From: Benincasa hispida
Taxonomy: Eukaryota; Streptophyta; Magnoliopsida; Cucurbitales; Cucurbitaceae
Assembly (NCBI RefSeq): GCF_009727055.1
Contig: NC_052350.1
Coordinates: 21,891,364 to 21,955,363, forward strand
DNA: 64,000 bases
Direction of reading: 5' to 3'
Shown here: positions 48,180 to 59,052 of the stretch, one piece after another
Numbering within the stretch: the first letter of the stretch is position 1
Layout: each line of letters begins with the position of its first letter
Translations under genes and position numbers: made by a program
The notes under the pieces: model-generated
What the model was told of the DNA's origin: nothing
Databases searched by the model: none
Seen by the model: only the letters and a program-made list of their open reading frames with translations

Positions 48180-49753
48180 AACAAAGTTTTCTAACCTTGT
48201 GTTGGCATTACCAAACCTTTTTCAAATTCCTCTCTCAATCTAGTTTCAGTTTTATCTCACTTTCTTGCTATAGTTCTAGTTCTAGCTCATTTTTTAGCTT
48301 TTGTTTCTAACTCACTTTCTAGCTCTTGCTTTTGTACGCACTTTTTTGCTCTTGTATTCTACACTTATTCGTTTGATGATGAAAAAAATCTTCATTTGTT
48401 ATCACTGACTGTCACACGTTGCCAAAGGAAGAACAAAAAACACCTTTCATTGCCTACGTTGTCTGTTGTTGGAAGGAAATACAGGCAAGGAAGTGTTGTC
48501 GTTGCTGGAGAGAGAAGGCAAGAGGAAGAAGAGATGAAGAGATTTGGAGAAAAATAAAATGAGAGTTGAGAAAGAAAGGAAAACAAATAAAATATTAAAA
48601 AGAGTTTGAGAAGAGTTGTAAAACCTGAATTTGAAAAACTAGGTCAAGTAATATTTGGTCCAATTTTTTAGGACATTCTAGCAAAAAATTCCAATTGAGA
48701 ATTAAAAATTTATATTTATGAGACATAAGATTAAAAAGTTTACTAATCTATGCTTTTTCAAAACCTAGAAATCGAGCAAACAACTCCAAAAAGTGAAGTT
48801 GTAAAATTTAACTTTAAAAAGTATTCTTCTTGGAATTAAAATCAGAAAATCATTAAATCAAAATGAAAAGTTACTCAAAGAAAGAGAAAAAAAAAATTCA
48901 GGAATGAAGACTTTTTGTGCCGTCCACCCTTCCCTCATCTCTTTGGTGATTGACCTATAATAATTAAGCTTAATATTAAAAAATGCTGTTGAATTTGTTG
49001 TCCTTAATCACAGCTTTAGACGTCTTTATTGATTTGTCTGTTTGTGATAAGATATATTTGTTCAATTTTTATTTTATTTGATTTATTCATTTGACCAAAA
49101 TAATTATTAGTCCTGATGATTTTAAATCTTATCTCACTTAAGCCACTTTGAACTAAAAAAGAACAGAAAAGAAAAACATTACATCTGTGTACACTTTTAT
49201 AAAACTTGTTTAAAAGAATAGTTGCTCATTGTTTTTAATTCAACCAAATTGGTTTATCTTTTCCACTCAAATTGTAATTAGCCCCAAAAGGTCTACACTT
49301 TATTTTTCTTAAAATATTCCTTGAGATTCTGAACTGCCACTTGGCTGGTATTCTAGAGAATAAGTTTCATTTGTTATGTTCCATATTTTTTTATGGCTAA
49401 TTTCGTAAGGATCAAGATTTTGACAAAGGTAAGGTTTCTAAGTCAACAACTTCAATAAAATCAATAACTGCTGTACTACGAAATCATCACAAGACTGCAT
49501 TCTAATTACACTGTCATGTAATGTAAATGGAACAGAAATTGCTGCACACTAAATGTTTATACAAAGATGGTACATACAGATACAAATGACTATCCTAAAA
49601 ATGATAATTACATAGATATGTCTCAGCATACGAATCGAGTAATCGGGTAAATGATGTTCGAACACTGATATCTTCCTTGTTTAACGGTTCGAACTAGACA
49701 TGTAAATCAATTTCACAGATTCACATCAGTTCACATAACTACTTCCAGTTCTG
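48180..49753. other. Intergenic DNA and 3' flank of the MBD gene
   Basis: No recognisable gene. 48230-48360 is CT-rich with AGCTC(A)TTTT repeats. The minus-strand MBD transcript probably ends between about 49450 and 49750. Confidence 0.4.
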
Positions 49754-49837
49754 TTAACTTTCTACCTTTTCATCATGTTCTTCTTTGGTCTCTTTTGCTA
49801 CTTCTTCCACCTTGATTTCTCCTGATATGGTAGAACT

Positions 49838-51536
49838 TTAGTTAAGTTGGTCTTGGTTGTTTCTTTGCACTTCAACTGTTGTTTCTTCTGGAATGGCTGC
49901 CTTATCCTTTGAACAAGTAGAAATGGATTCCTTTGCATCATCTTGAAGTTGAACCTCCTCTTCCCCTTTTGTTCCCTCCAAACTTTGATTCTCCTTTCTT
50001 GCATTTTCAGAACCCTCACTAGCCTGCTCTGTTTCAGCAAGCTTCTCGCATTCGTCGCCATCAATACCCCGTCCCTCTTCAGCCACTTCGATGGGGGTGG
50101 GGATAGTCTCATCTTTCACATTCTCCTCTTTCAATTTACTATTTTCATCATTTCCCTCCACGTAGATTTTTTTCACCTTGCCATCAACTTCGGTCTCATT
50201 TTCCTTATGAACTCCTTTCTCCTCGAAACCGTCTGGGACAACATCTGCCTCTTTATTATCATCCTTTCTCGAAAGAGGTTGTTTTCGTGTTCGTTTCTTA
50301 GGCCGTTCAATTTGAGGTGAAGGGGGAGCTGCCTTGGCCTTCTCACTAATTCTAGCTGATCTTCTAGGTGTTTCACCAGTACCCCAATCAAACTCAGAAG
50401 ATGCTGGATTACCAGGGTGTGATTTTAGATACTGATCCAGCTGCCTTTTGCTATGAATCTCCTCCCCTGTAGGAGCTATGAAGATGATTTCATTTTTCTT
50501 AGTGATCCCATCTAACTTGGGCAAAAACTGCACATAAACTAAGATTTTCTCACCTCATTTTATCTCAACTTAATAAAAACTCATTAACATCAATCAAATC
50601 ATCTTCATCAACGATTGACCCTTCGCATCCTCGTTATAATTAACCTAAGTACCCAACAGAGGCTGCATACTAATAAGGACTCCCAATTAGAAAGAACTAC
50701 CATTCACTCAAAACAAAGGATAAATAACTACAGTTAAGAAAACAACCATCAAAGATAAAAAGAAAATGTAAATAATAGAAAATCGACATAGAGATTTACG
50801 TGGTTAATTAACAGTGTGTTAGCTAATTCTACGAATAAAGGGAGAGAGCAGTTTATTATTAGAGAGAAAATATCATATTATAGTTTCAGAGAGATGCCTC
50901 TAGAGTTAAAAGAGAATTTATGCAGCACATTCCTCTAAAATTTAGGGCAAAAATCGTAAATAATGTAAATGACATAAATACGAACACAACTGCCCCAAAA
51001 CCTCACTAAGGCATATCACTCCTGAACCCCGATTCACTGACCAGACAGCGAGATCCCGTGTTTGGTCGTTCATGGCGCCAGATAAAGGATTCAGGACATT
51101 CCAACAATATAAAACAAAGTATGATGATAAAGAAAAGAGACAGAACCAACACCAACTTCCACCAAAATCCCAAAAAGATAACTGGCTGATGAGTACTAAA
51201 CAAAAAAAGAGAGTTTCAATAGAATCTACACAGAAAACACACACACACACAAACCCCTAACACCAAAGCACAAGAGTTATAGAACTGTGCTTAATTCCAA
51301 GGATACCCATTAGCCCTAACCTCCATATAAGTGCAATCAAGCTTTATATCCTAACACAGAAATGCCACCAAATTCACCGCACAACAAGTGGGCAAAGGGA
51401 AGTTTAAAGGAGAGACAAAAATGTAAGACAGAAAAAAGAATATGGGGGAGACCTTTTTGTTCCAACCAGGAGGAGCAGGCAATTCCACGAACAAAACATC
51501 CTCTTTAGACCCCTGTTTTTCCCATGTGCTCGCCAT
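49838..51536 (-). CDS. MBD10/11-like methyl-CpG-binding-domain protein
   Basis: Exon 1 51453-51536 (28 codons, [10 protein letters not shown]...[10 protein letters not shown]), intron 50528-51452 with donor AAAAAG|GTCTCC and acceptor GTGCAG|TTTTTG, exon 2 49838-50527, phase 0, 257 aa. The MBD (about 12-80) reads [19 protein letters not shown] then [18 protein letters not shown] and [16 protein letters not shown], followed by [12 protein letters not shown] and a basic KKRTRKQ segment, then a long Glu/Lys-rich tail. This order matches plant MBD10/MBD11, nuclear proteins linked to silencing and rRNA gene dominance; many plant class members bind methylated CpG weakly. The stop TAA at 49838-49840 is suspicious: the same frame stays open and Glu/Lys-rich to another TAA at about 49754, so the ancestral tail was probably about 28 residues longer. 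Confidence 0.93.
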
Positions 51537-51539
51537 GTT

Positions 51540-51890
51540 CTGCAACTTCCCAAATCAAGTGAGAATCAAGAAGCTCATAAAAAAGTAGCGAAAAAGAAGA
51601 GGGAAAAAAGAGAGATGCTCACTAAAGAAGAAAAAGGGGGCAAAAGACAGAGCTCTCGCCGTCTCTCACTCTCTGTGTTACAACCAAAAGCTATCTGTTG
51701 TGGATAATTGATGAGAAATTACGAACCTGTGGCGCCTGAAGAACAACAAAAGAGGCTTTTGGGGTCGGAATTTGGGACCCATTTAAGCTGTTGGGTGGAT
51801 GGATCAACAAATTCTTCTTTATCGTTCCCATTTTTCTCTCTTGCTCGCACCATCGAGACAAGGACAGACAGAGAGAGAGAGAGAGCGCCA
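51540..51890 (-). promoter_or_regulatory. Likely 5'UTR exon and 5'UTR intron of the MBD gene
   Basis: On minus, GCGCCACAG|GTTCGT (exon end 51727) and GAAGTTGCAG|AACATGG (exon start 51539) are good splice borders, giving a 187-bp intron just before the ATG. The upstream part carries a (GA)n run at 51869-51889 and a short upstream ATG. This is inferred from splice-site quality only. Confidence 0.45.
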
Positions 51891-52069
51891 GAGCGGCTGT
51901 ATTTGGGTTTCGTTTTTCTGTTGGTGTTCTTGGAAGCATGACGGCATTATGGTTGAGCGACACGTGTCTTCTTTTGGACACAGTCGGATAATCAAATGGA
52001 TGCACAAGTATAATATGAGAAATCTCGTTACATAGTTGAACCGACGTCGTTTTGTCCTCTTATTTTTAT

Positions 52070-52133
52070 TTGTTTTATTTGTTTTTTTTGTTTTTTTTGT
52101 TTTTTTGTTTTTTTTTTTTTTTTTTTTTTTGTG
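52070..52133. repeat. T-rich simple repeat
   Basis: TTTTTTTTG-type runs ending in a T-tract of about 23 bases. Confidence 0.9.
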
Positions 52134-52238
52134 TTGGTTAGTTGTTGAACAATTTCAATAGAAAAGGCATGGTTGTTAATTAGGGGGAATATTAGAGAGA
52201 ATTTAACATTATCCCGAAAGATAATCGATTACTATTTA

Positions 52239-52531
52239 AGGTGGTAGCAATTTTAAGAATAATAACTAAGTGTATAATAACATTTTTAAAAAATTACAAA
52301 TATAGTAAAATCTATCAATGATAGACTTTTACTGTTGATAGACTTGTATGGTCTATTAGCGACAGACCACCAATGATTTGATCTATCATTGATAGACCAT
52401 GAGAGTTTATCAATGATGTCTATCAATGATAAAAGTTGATCGTTGATAGACTTTGTTATATTTGCAATTTTTAAAAATGTTGCTATATATGCTAATATTT
52501 TGAATATGATTGCTGTATTTGCAACTTTCCC
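52239..52531. mobile_element. MULE-type MITE, 293 bp, with 9-bp target duplication
   Basis: Inverted ends: left AGGTGGTAGCAATTTTAAGAA, right (minus) GGGAAAGTTGCAAATACAGCA, both followed by TATAATAACATTTTTAAAAA-like and TACAAATATAG-like words. Flanks TACTATTTA (52230-52238) and TATTATTTA (52532-52540) match 8/9. The centre is packed with TCTATCA(A/T)TGATAGA palindromes. Relatives are at 26775, 41690 and 42020. Confidence 0.8.
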
Positions 52532-52540
52532 TATTATTTA

Positions 52541-53589
52541 AAGATGAAAAAAAAAATAGAGATGAAGGGTGTGTTTGGATTACATTTTTAAGTATTTAAT
52601 TTAAAAAATAAATCATTTTATAAGAAATTGAGGTATTTGGCAACCACTCAAGATAACTTTTCAAGTGTATTTTAATCTGTTTTTATATAAAATGTTTAAT
52701 TAAAAATGATTTTTTTGAAAAATATTTTTTACTTAAGTCAATCCAAACGGACTTGAAATTTACGATTTTTTAGTTCAAGGAGGAGTGAGGACAAGAAACA
52801 TACACTTGAAACAAGCTCATACTAACAAGTGAAAGTGAGTTTTTTTTTAAGCAAAAACTGAAAATGAGTTAGTGTCACATTTATTGTATCAAATTACATA
52901 TGAAAGTAATTCTTGGTTTACTTCCATATGCATTTGTTACAAGTATGTAATTGAAGACATGTTTGGAATAACTCTAAAGGTTTGTTTGGGGTATTAAATT
53001 GAGATAGAATATCTGAAGTTCATATGTTTGGTTTGGAGGTGCATAGTTGAGTTCATATGCCAGGAGTATTCGATACAGTTTTTCTTACTCTAAAATAATA
53101 TGTTTTTATGATGACTATTTTTGTTTTGAAACATTTTTATTCAAAAATTCTACCCATAATTTGTTTGAATAAAATGTAGTATGATTTTTTTAAGTATACA
53201 TATATTATTGATAATCCCAAAATATAATCTAGTGTTTAATTTTAGAACTTTCATTCCAAACATTCTTTTTAAATAAAAACAATCATTTTACAAATTTGAT
53301 TTCTATTAGTTAATTTGTGAAGTTTGACAAAATTATTTGGATTCATTTGATAAAAAAAAATTTGGACTTATGTACTACATGGAATACCCTCAAAATATAT
53401 ATATAATATGATGCCCCTGTTGATGGTCATTTTACATGTAAAAAAGTATATACCATCTTATATACGGGCCACATTTGCCAACCTATTTACATGGTGCATA
53501 AAAAAAAAATTATATGTAGAATAACAGATGGCCAAGTTCACTTACAAAAAAAAATTATAATAAATAAATAATACATAGACATCCATAAC
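52541..53589. other. AT-rich intergenic DNA
   Basis: No coding support or clear element ends. Confidence 0.35.
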
Positions 53590-53930
53590 ATAATTTTGAG
53601 TCAGTCAATCTTCTACAACAAACGCATGTGGTACCTTCTTCTCGTCTCGAGGGAACGACTAGAAAACACTCTGTTTTCTAAATATCATCATCACTAGATC
53701 TATAAAAGCCACCCGATCCTCTTCCTTAAAACCCTTAGCCTGGTAGATCTATTGAATGCCTTCTTTTGTCCTTAGCTCCAGATCATATTTATCTCTTTAC
53801 CATGATACAAGCTTTTCCATTTGAGTTTCAAGAACGTCCATCGTTGTTTGTACTATGTTGAGAAACTGAGATTGAAATGTAATCCTCTTTCGCTTGCTTC
53901 CTCTTGAAGCATTGTTGGGTCCGACACGCC
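53590..53930 (-). pseudogene. Remnant resembling the C-terminal part of a Myb/SANT-like transposon-associated protein
   Basis: On minus, SRGSKRKR followed by a helical segment (NIVQTTMDVLETQMEKLVSW), then after a stop DKYDLELRTKEGIQ and, after another stop, KGFKEEDRVAFIDLV and FPRDEK. The order GSKRKR, amphipathic helix, I..L...DR is seen in plant proteins with an N-terminal Myb/SANT-like domain that ride in transposons. The N-terminal domain is not present and two stops interrupt the frame. Identification is tentative. Confidence 0.4.
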
Positions 53931-54239
53931 TACTGGTAGGTTCTCTGAGAAAGCCTTATCCATATTGTCAACGATTAGTATGTAGAAAAGAGTTAAAATA
54001 ATGGCCTTGATAGGATATGTGAGGAAGAAATAGTTCAACATTTAATAATAGTTAAAGTAATCAAAACAAATGGTAAGAAAGGTATATTTTGTTCATGAAT
54101 AAATGAACTCAATCCAATTAATGAAGTATAAAAACTAAAGCAAGCAAGTGGAGTTCCGTCAACAAACAAAAGCACTAAGAATTGACTACATCGAACCAAT
54201 TGTTTACATGGAGTAAATGTGCGATAAATATTTATGGGG

Positions 54240-54815
54240 ATTAGGGACTAGGAAAGTAAATGAATTTTGGAATGAATATCCTACCTAGAAACACATACTA
54301 ATGGGGATAGAAGAGAATAGAGAATCAAACAATACACATGAAAACAAATCGAAATGAGCAAACGAAAAATGAAAAATAATGAAGAAATTTCATAACAAAT
54401 CATAATAAATAAATGATTGAAAATATAAACAATAAAGAACTTTGAAGTTGACATAAGTATCTTATCTAGAAACACATGCCAATTGAACCCAAACAGATTC
54501 AAACAGAATATAACATGAGATAGAACAAATGAAAAGGAATCAAAACAAACAAATCGAACATGAGAAATAATGAAGAAATTTCATAAGAAATCATAATAAA
54601 CAAAGGATTGAAAATGTAAATAATGAAGAACTTTAGAGTTTGGAATAAATATTTTATCCAAAAACACATGCCAATCGAGCCTAAACACAACAGAGTTTCA
54701 AATCGAATAGAGAATGAAACTGAACAAATAAGAAAGAATCAAAATAAACAAATCGAACATGAAAATAGTGAAGAAATTCAATAAGAAATCATAATAAACA
54801 AAGATTTAAAATTTC
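54240..54815. repeat. Tandem repeat, period about 191-198 bp, nearly three copies
   Basis: The anchor GAAGAAATT(T)CATAA(C/G)AAATC begins at 54381, 54572 and 54770. Each unit also contains AACACATGCCAAT and AATCGAACATGA. Copies differ by small indels and about 10-15 percent substitutions by eye. Confidence 0.85.
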
Positions 54816-54939
54816 AGAGATAATGCTGAAGGGATCGAATCCCACATGAGCGTATTATCACTTTTGTTTCAATTTTGGGAAGACCAATTTCAGAACATTA
54901 AAGGAAAAATTATAGAACATCACATGTTGTAGTTATAGG

Positions 54940-56266
54940 TTAAGTATGAAATGGAAGAAGGAATCAACATACCTTGGTAGGAACCATGATAATCCCTCCT
55001 TTACAGCAACAAATTCTTCTTCAATGCAAAGATGCCTCCAAGGGATTTTCCTTGCTATTCTCTGGTAAGACACCGATTTGTGGGAATCTCTTTTTGAAAG
55101 AGAAAGGATTTTTTTTTTCCAGATGAACTTTTTCTCCATGGAAATTGAGAGAGAGAGCTTGAGAGCGAGAGTGTAAATTGTAGAAAAATTCTTTCTTTTT
55201 TTCCTTAAAAAGCAACCAAACGTATTTTAAATAGAGAAGGTACAGTAACTCTCTCTCCTCTACTCCCCCACTTCCCTTCATTAAGGGAAGGGTTTTAATT
55301 TAATTTAATTTAATTTAATTTAAACAAAATAATAATAATAATAATAAAATTAAATAATTTAAATAATTACATATCTAATATTTAATTATAAATTTGAATC
55401 ATATTTAAAATTATATTTCTCTCATAACCCATAGTTTTAATATGAATTTGAATCATATCAATTTAATATTTGAATCATATCAAAATACATTAAATCTCTT
55501 GTATTATATAGTTTAATTCAAAATTAACTATATATATAATGTATCTATATACATTATGTAAATTTGTATCATATATAATTAACATATATTTTTACTAAAT
55601 TAATTTGAACATTTCAAATTATTATTTCAAAATTTTTTATTCTTGTTAAATCGTTGTGAGCTAACAGATGGACCTTATAGACCTACAGATTATAAACTCT
55701 AATAATTCGAGATTAATTAATTAATCTTGAATTCATTAACTATAGGGCAAACCACTATAAACTCGTAGTTGCACTCTTATACACTATAGAACATGTTCCG
55801 TCCATAGATATAACCATTACACGTAAGTCAATCCTTCACGAGTTGTTCGTAATTACAGTTGGGTCAAATGTCCATTTTACCTCTGTAATTATCTTTGCAT
55901 CCTTGTGTACCACTAGTCCTCTAATGAAAAATTTATTTATGGTCCAACCACAAGCCAAGCCCACTTGAGCCAATGAAAAGGTAAGCCTCATTGTTTAAGA
56001 TCCAGAGTCAGCACTTAAGGGAACTACTCATCTACTTACCATAACACAGGAAGAAGTGAATTTCATCTTGTAAAGTTATGTTCCCAACTTCCCACTCGGT
56101 CAAGTCCTTATAATGGTAGGTTTATTGAGTCAGCGATTTGAGCCATTATTACTTATAAAAATCAAAGGACGAGCCCTCATAGGCATGAGTTCATAACTCA
56201 TTCAGGATTGAGATCGAGTCACATATGATCATTATGTGAAATATTAATCTCCTCAATCAACAGCGT
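54940..56266 (-). mobile_element. Large LTR (minus), 3' two-thirds (copy E)
   Basis: The shared LTR block is at 55660-56200 (on +, GACCTTATAGACCTACAGATTATAAACTC, TCATTAACTATAGGGC, CTTCACGAGTTGTTCGTAATTACAG). A TAATTTAATTTAATTTAA run is at 55300, then CTCTCTC-rich U5-like text near 55150. At 56266 the LTR stops in mid-sequence (minus ...AACGCTGTTGATTG), and its missing 5' third is present next to it in opposite orientation. Confidence 0.7.
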
Positions 56267-56674
56267 TGTTGGGATTGGCGTCCTAAGTCTAGTGTATCTC
56301 ATGGTTTGTAGTTTTGTCAACACAAATTATTTATTTAATAAAGTCAGAGGTGTTTTATTTTACATTTAGACAATATTAATTCAATCCAATAAACTAAGAT
56401 CTAAGGTTATATGATGTCACTTAACAGTGGTTGATATACAGGTAGTTTATGTTCAAGTAGTAACCTAAAAGGTCTGCAATACATGGATGAAAGTTGGGTG
56501 ACTTATCTTGATAACACCGTGGATACAACCCACTTTGTAATTGTTACATGAGATGTAAGTGTTACAAACAATAGGAACCATATTTTTCATGTAAAGACAT
56601 GTGAGTGAGGGTATCCTGTATAAATGAGTTTATACATAGACCGGACCACAAAATTATTAGTTTCTCTTTATAAC
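56267..56674 (+). mobile_element. Inverted 5' third of a large LTR
   Basis: Starts TGTTGGGATTGGCGTCCTAAG at 56267 and ends CGGACCACAAAATTATTAGTTTCTC..TATAAC at 56674. In the collinear LTR at 61385-62784 the matching end (..GTCTCATTATGTAAC) is followed directly by GCCATTCATAATTGAG, which corresponds to the GCTGTTGATTGAGG at the border of copy E. So this segment is the missing 5' part of copy E flipped in place. Confidence 0.65.
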
Positions 56675-56689
56675 ATTGTTACTTGAATT

Positions 56690-59039
56690 GTTCTGAATCC
56701 TATGTTATCCATCTCTAGAGCTTGAGTTGTTTCGAATCCTATGTTACAACCCGCCGTGGGGATAGTCGTCATTAAACGACTAGCAAAGGGCCGCTTAAAC
56801 CGAACCAGCAGGCGCAACATAGGAATCTCACGGTTCAAACTAATGAAAGAGACTACAAGATATGTTGACACATTTCTTTCACCCACTTACTATGAACTAC
56901 TTCCCCCTGTTCACCTTGATATTGACTTATACATCCACTTTCCGAATGGAGGTCACTTTTAGGGTGACACGAAGCGTCATATGAATCTCTCGGTTTGAAC
57001 TATATGGAGACGCGGCAGTTGAAATCATACACTTGATTTCTGTTTGAACAACTTCCCCTTATTCACCGAAATCTAAATTTAAGCTAAAAAATACTTTCTG
57101 AATGGAGGTCACTTCCAGGGTGACACGAAGTACCACTTAAATCCAGACCATGAACTCTTAGGGACATGAGAGCTAAAAATAACGTATCGTATATGTTTAT
57201 TAATCTCCTACCGAAGTTTTCTAATAACTTTATCATATAGAAGTTATTCGACTACCACTGAAGTGTTCTATTTTGGGTAAATTTATACTTAGGTTCTTTT
57301 CGGCTAATAAAAAAAACCCTAAGTCTATGTGGTTTATCCAAGTATAACACTTATAAATAGATTTAAACCTTCGATGTCTAGGTGATAAACCATTTTATTA
57401 CCTCACATCGCTCACGTATACTCATAAAACCTTACCAATGCTCAATAATTCGGCCTTAATCCCTAGGTGGAAAGGTTGTTTCCATAGTCCCGTCAACTTA
57501 AATACCCCCAGCCTTCGATAGGATTATATACCGGTTGAGTTACAAGTTTAACAACCTATTTTAACTATTAAAACAAGTGGTTAACCTACATGAGCATGCA
57601 GTTGTTCTTTGTTATGGATTTTAAATGTCTAACCTAATTTTATAACAACTTATAAAACTTTAGACATGCTAAACATCTACAACATACATAAAGGCATTCA
57701 ATATTTAATATAACACTTATATTGAATACTAGAAATCCCAATATGCATACTATATATTATAACAACTTATAACATACTTTCAATGCATGTAGCTGCTTCC
57801 TACGGTGGGATTTTATATCTACATGTCATACTATATGCACATACATGATTTATTTAATTATAACATACATCCAATGCATAGACTGATATGGTTTTAGTTT
57901 TGGCAAAAACAATCAAACAAAGGCCTAACTATTACAAAAACAGCTTCAAAATCACTCAAACCGCTTGAACCGGTCTCGAAAAGTCTGAACCGGACCAGCA
58001 GGGTCTGAACCGGACTAGCCAAAGACCAATTGATGCTGAACCGGACCGGACCATAAGAGAATTGGTCGAACCGGCTGCTCTCGCTTCATGCTCAAAATCT
58101 CGCTAAGGTTGATTGTTTAGCAATGACAACCATCATCATGCATTTGCCTAATCGTTTAGTGTTTGCTTGATCATTTAGCAGCCAACACATGGCGCCTGAC
58201 CAAACTACACGATTGTGTAGTGTCTGCCTTCTATCGCATAGTGTCATCATCTAGTGCTAGAGGACGCTACACAATCGCTTAGTGTCCAACACTATCGTGC
58301 AGCTCCATCGTCTAGTGCCATAAAATTACTACACAATTGCTTAGTGTTGTCGTCTAGCACTTGAAGTTGATTGTTTAGCGCGCACATAAAGGTAAGCGAT
58401 CGTGTAGTGCTATCACATAGCTCTCAACGCATCGCTCAGCTGCCGCACATAGGTAAACGATCGTGTAGTGTTATCGCATAACATCTCAACACATCGCTTA
58501 GCTGCCACTCAAAGGTAAACAATCGTTTAGTGCTATCGCATAACTCTTCAACGCATCGTTTAGCTCCCACGCGAAGCTACACGATCGTGTAATGCCATCG
58601 TATAGCAATTTAACGCATCGTTTAGCTCCCGAGGTACACGATCGTCTAACGCACAATACTTCAACGCTCAATGCTCGAAGCTACACGATCGTCTAGCTTT
58701 TCTTCACATCGTCTAACGCATGAAGCTAAACGATCGTCTATCTCTGAACCTTAACGACATTATGAATAGAGGTTGAAAAACTAGAATCTGCAACTCGGCC
58801 TTTTTCTCTTGTTTCTTCAAATTACAGCTTAATTTCAACTCTAATGACTCCAAATAAATTACAGACTCTTGGGAACACATATAAGTTCATCAAGCAAGAG
58901 CCAATTACAAATTTAAATGAGAAATTAAAGAGAAATTAAAAGCCAAATCTCAGAAAACCATATCAGTACAGTAGTTTCATATAACTCATATAAAACACCC
59001 ACCAAACCAAAATTAAACCGAATTGAATGCTTATTCGAT
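56690..59039 (-). mobile_element. Non-coding internal region of a LARD-like element (copy H)
   Basis: On minus it follows a primer-binding site (ATTAGTATCAGAGC, core 59040-59048). No gag or pol frame. It carries the same landmarks as copy B: CGGACCAG/CCGGACCGGACC words near 57990-58060, CGGCCTTAATCCCTAGGTGG, ACTTATAACATACTT, TTTCTTTCACCCACTTACTATGAACTACTTCCCCC and GTGACACGAAGC (twice, about 110-180 bp apart). The PBS-near part holds a CGATCG motif array. Confidence 0.65.
58090..58745. repeat. CGATCGTGTAG motif cluster with a 61-62 bp tandem period
   Basis: GGTAAGCGATCGTGTAGTGCTATC begins at 58391, and related units at 58452 and 58514 (periods 61 and 62), each containing AACGCATCGCTTAGCTGCC. 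Outside this core the motif is scattered (TACACGATTGTGTAG, GAAGCTACACGATCGTCTAGC). Confidence 0.85.
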
Positions 59040-59048
59040 GCTCTGATA
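59040..59048 (-). promoter_or_regulatory. Primer-binding site of copy H, initiator tRNA-Met type
   Basis: On minus TATCAGAGC in the context CCAACCA|TTAGTATCAGAGCATCG, right behind the LTR end. Confidence 0.75.
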
Positions 59049-59052
59049 CTAA

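Noticed and set aside
49943..50320. 125-codon + ORF
   Set aside because: Antisense shadow of the Glu/Lys-rich MBD exon 2.
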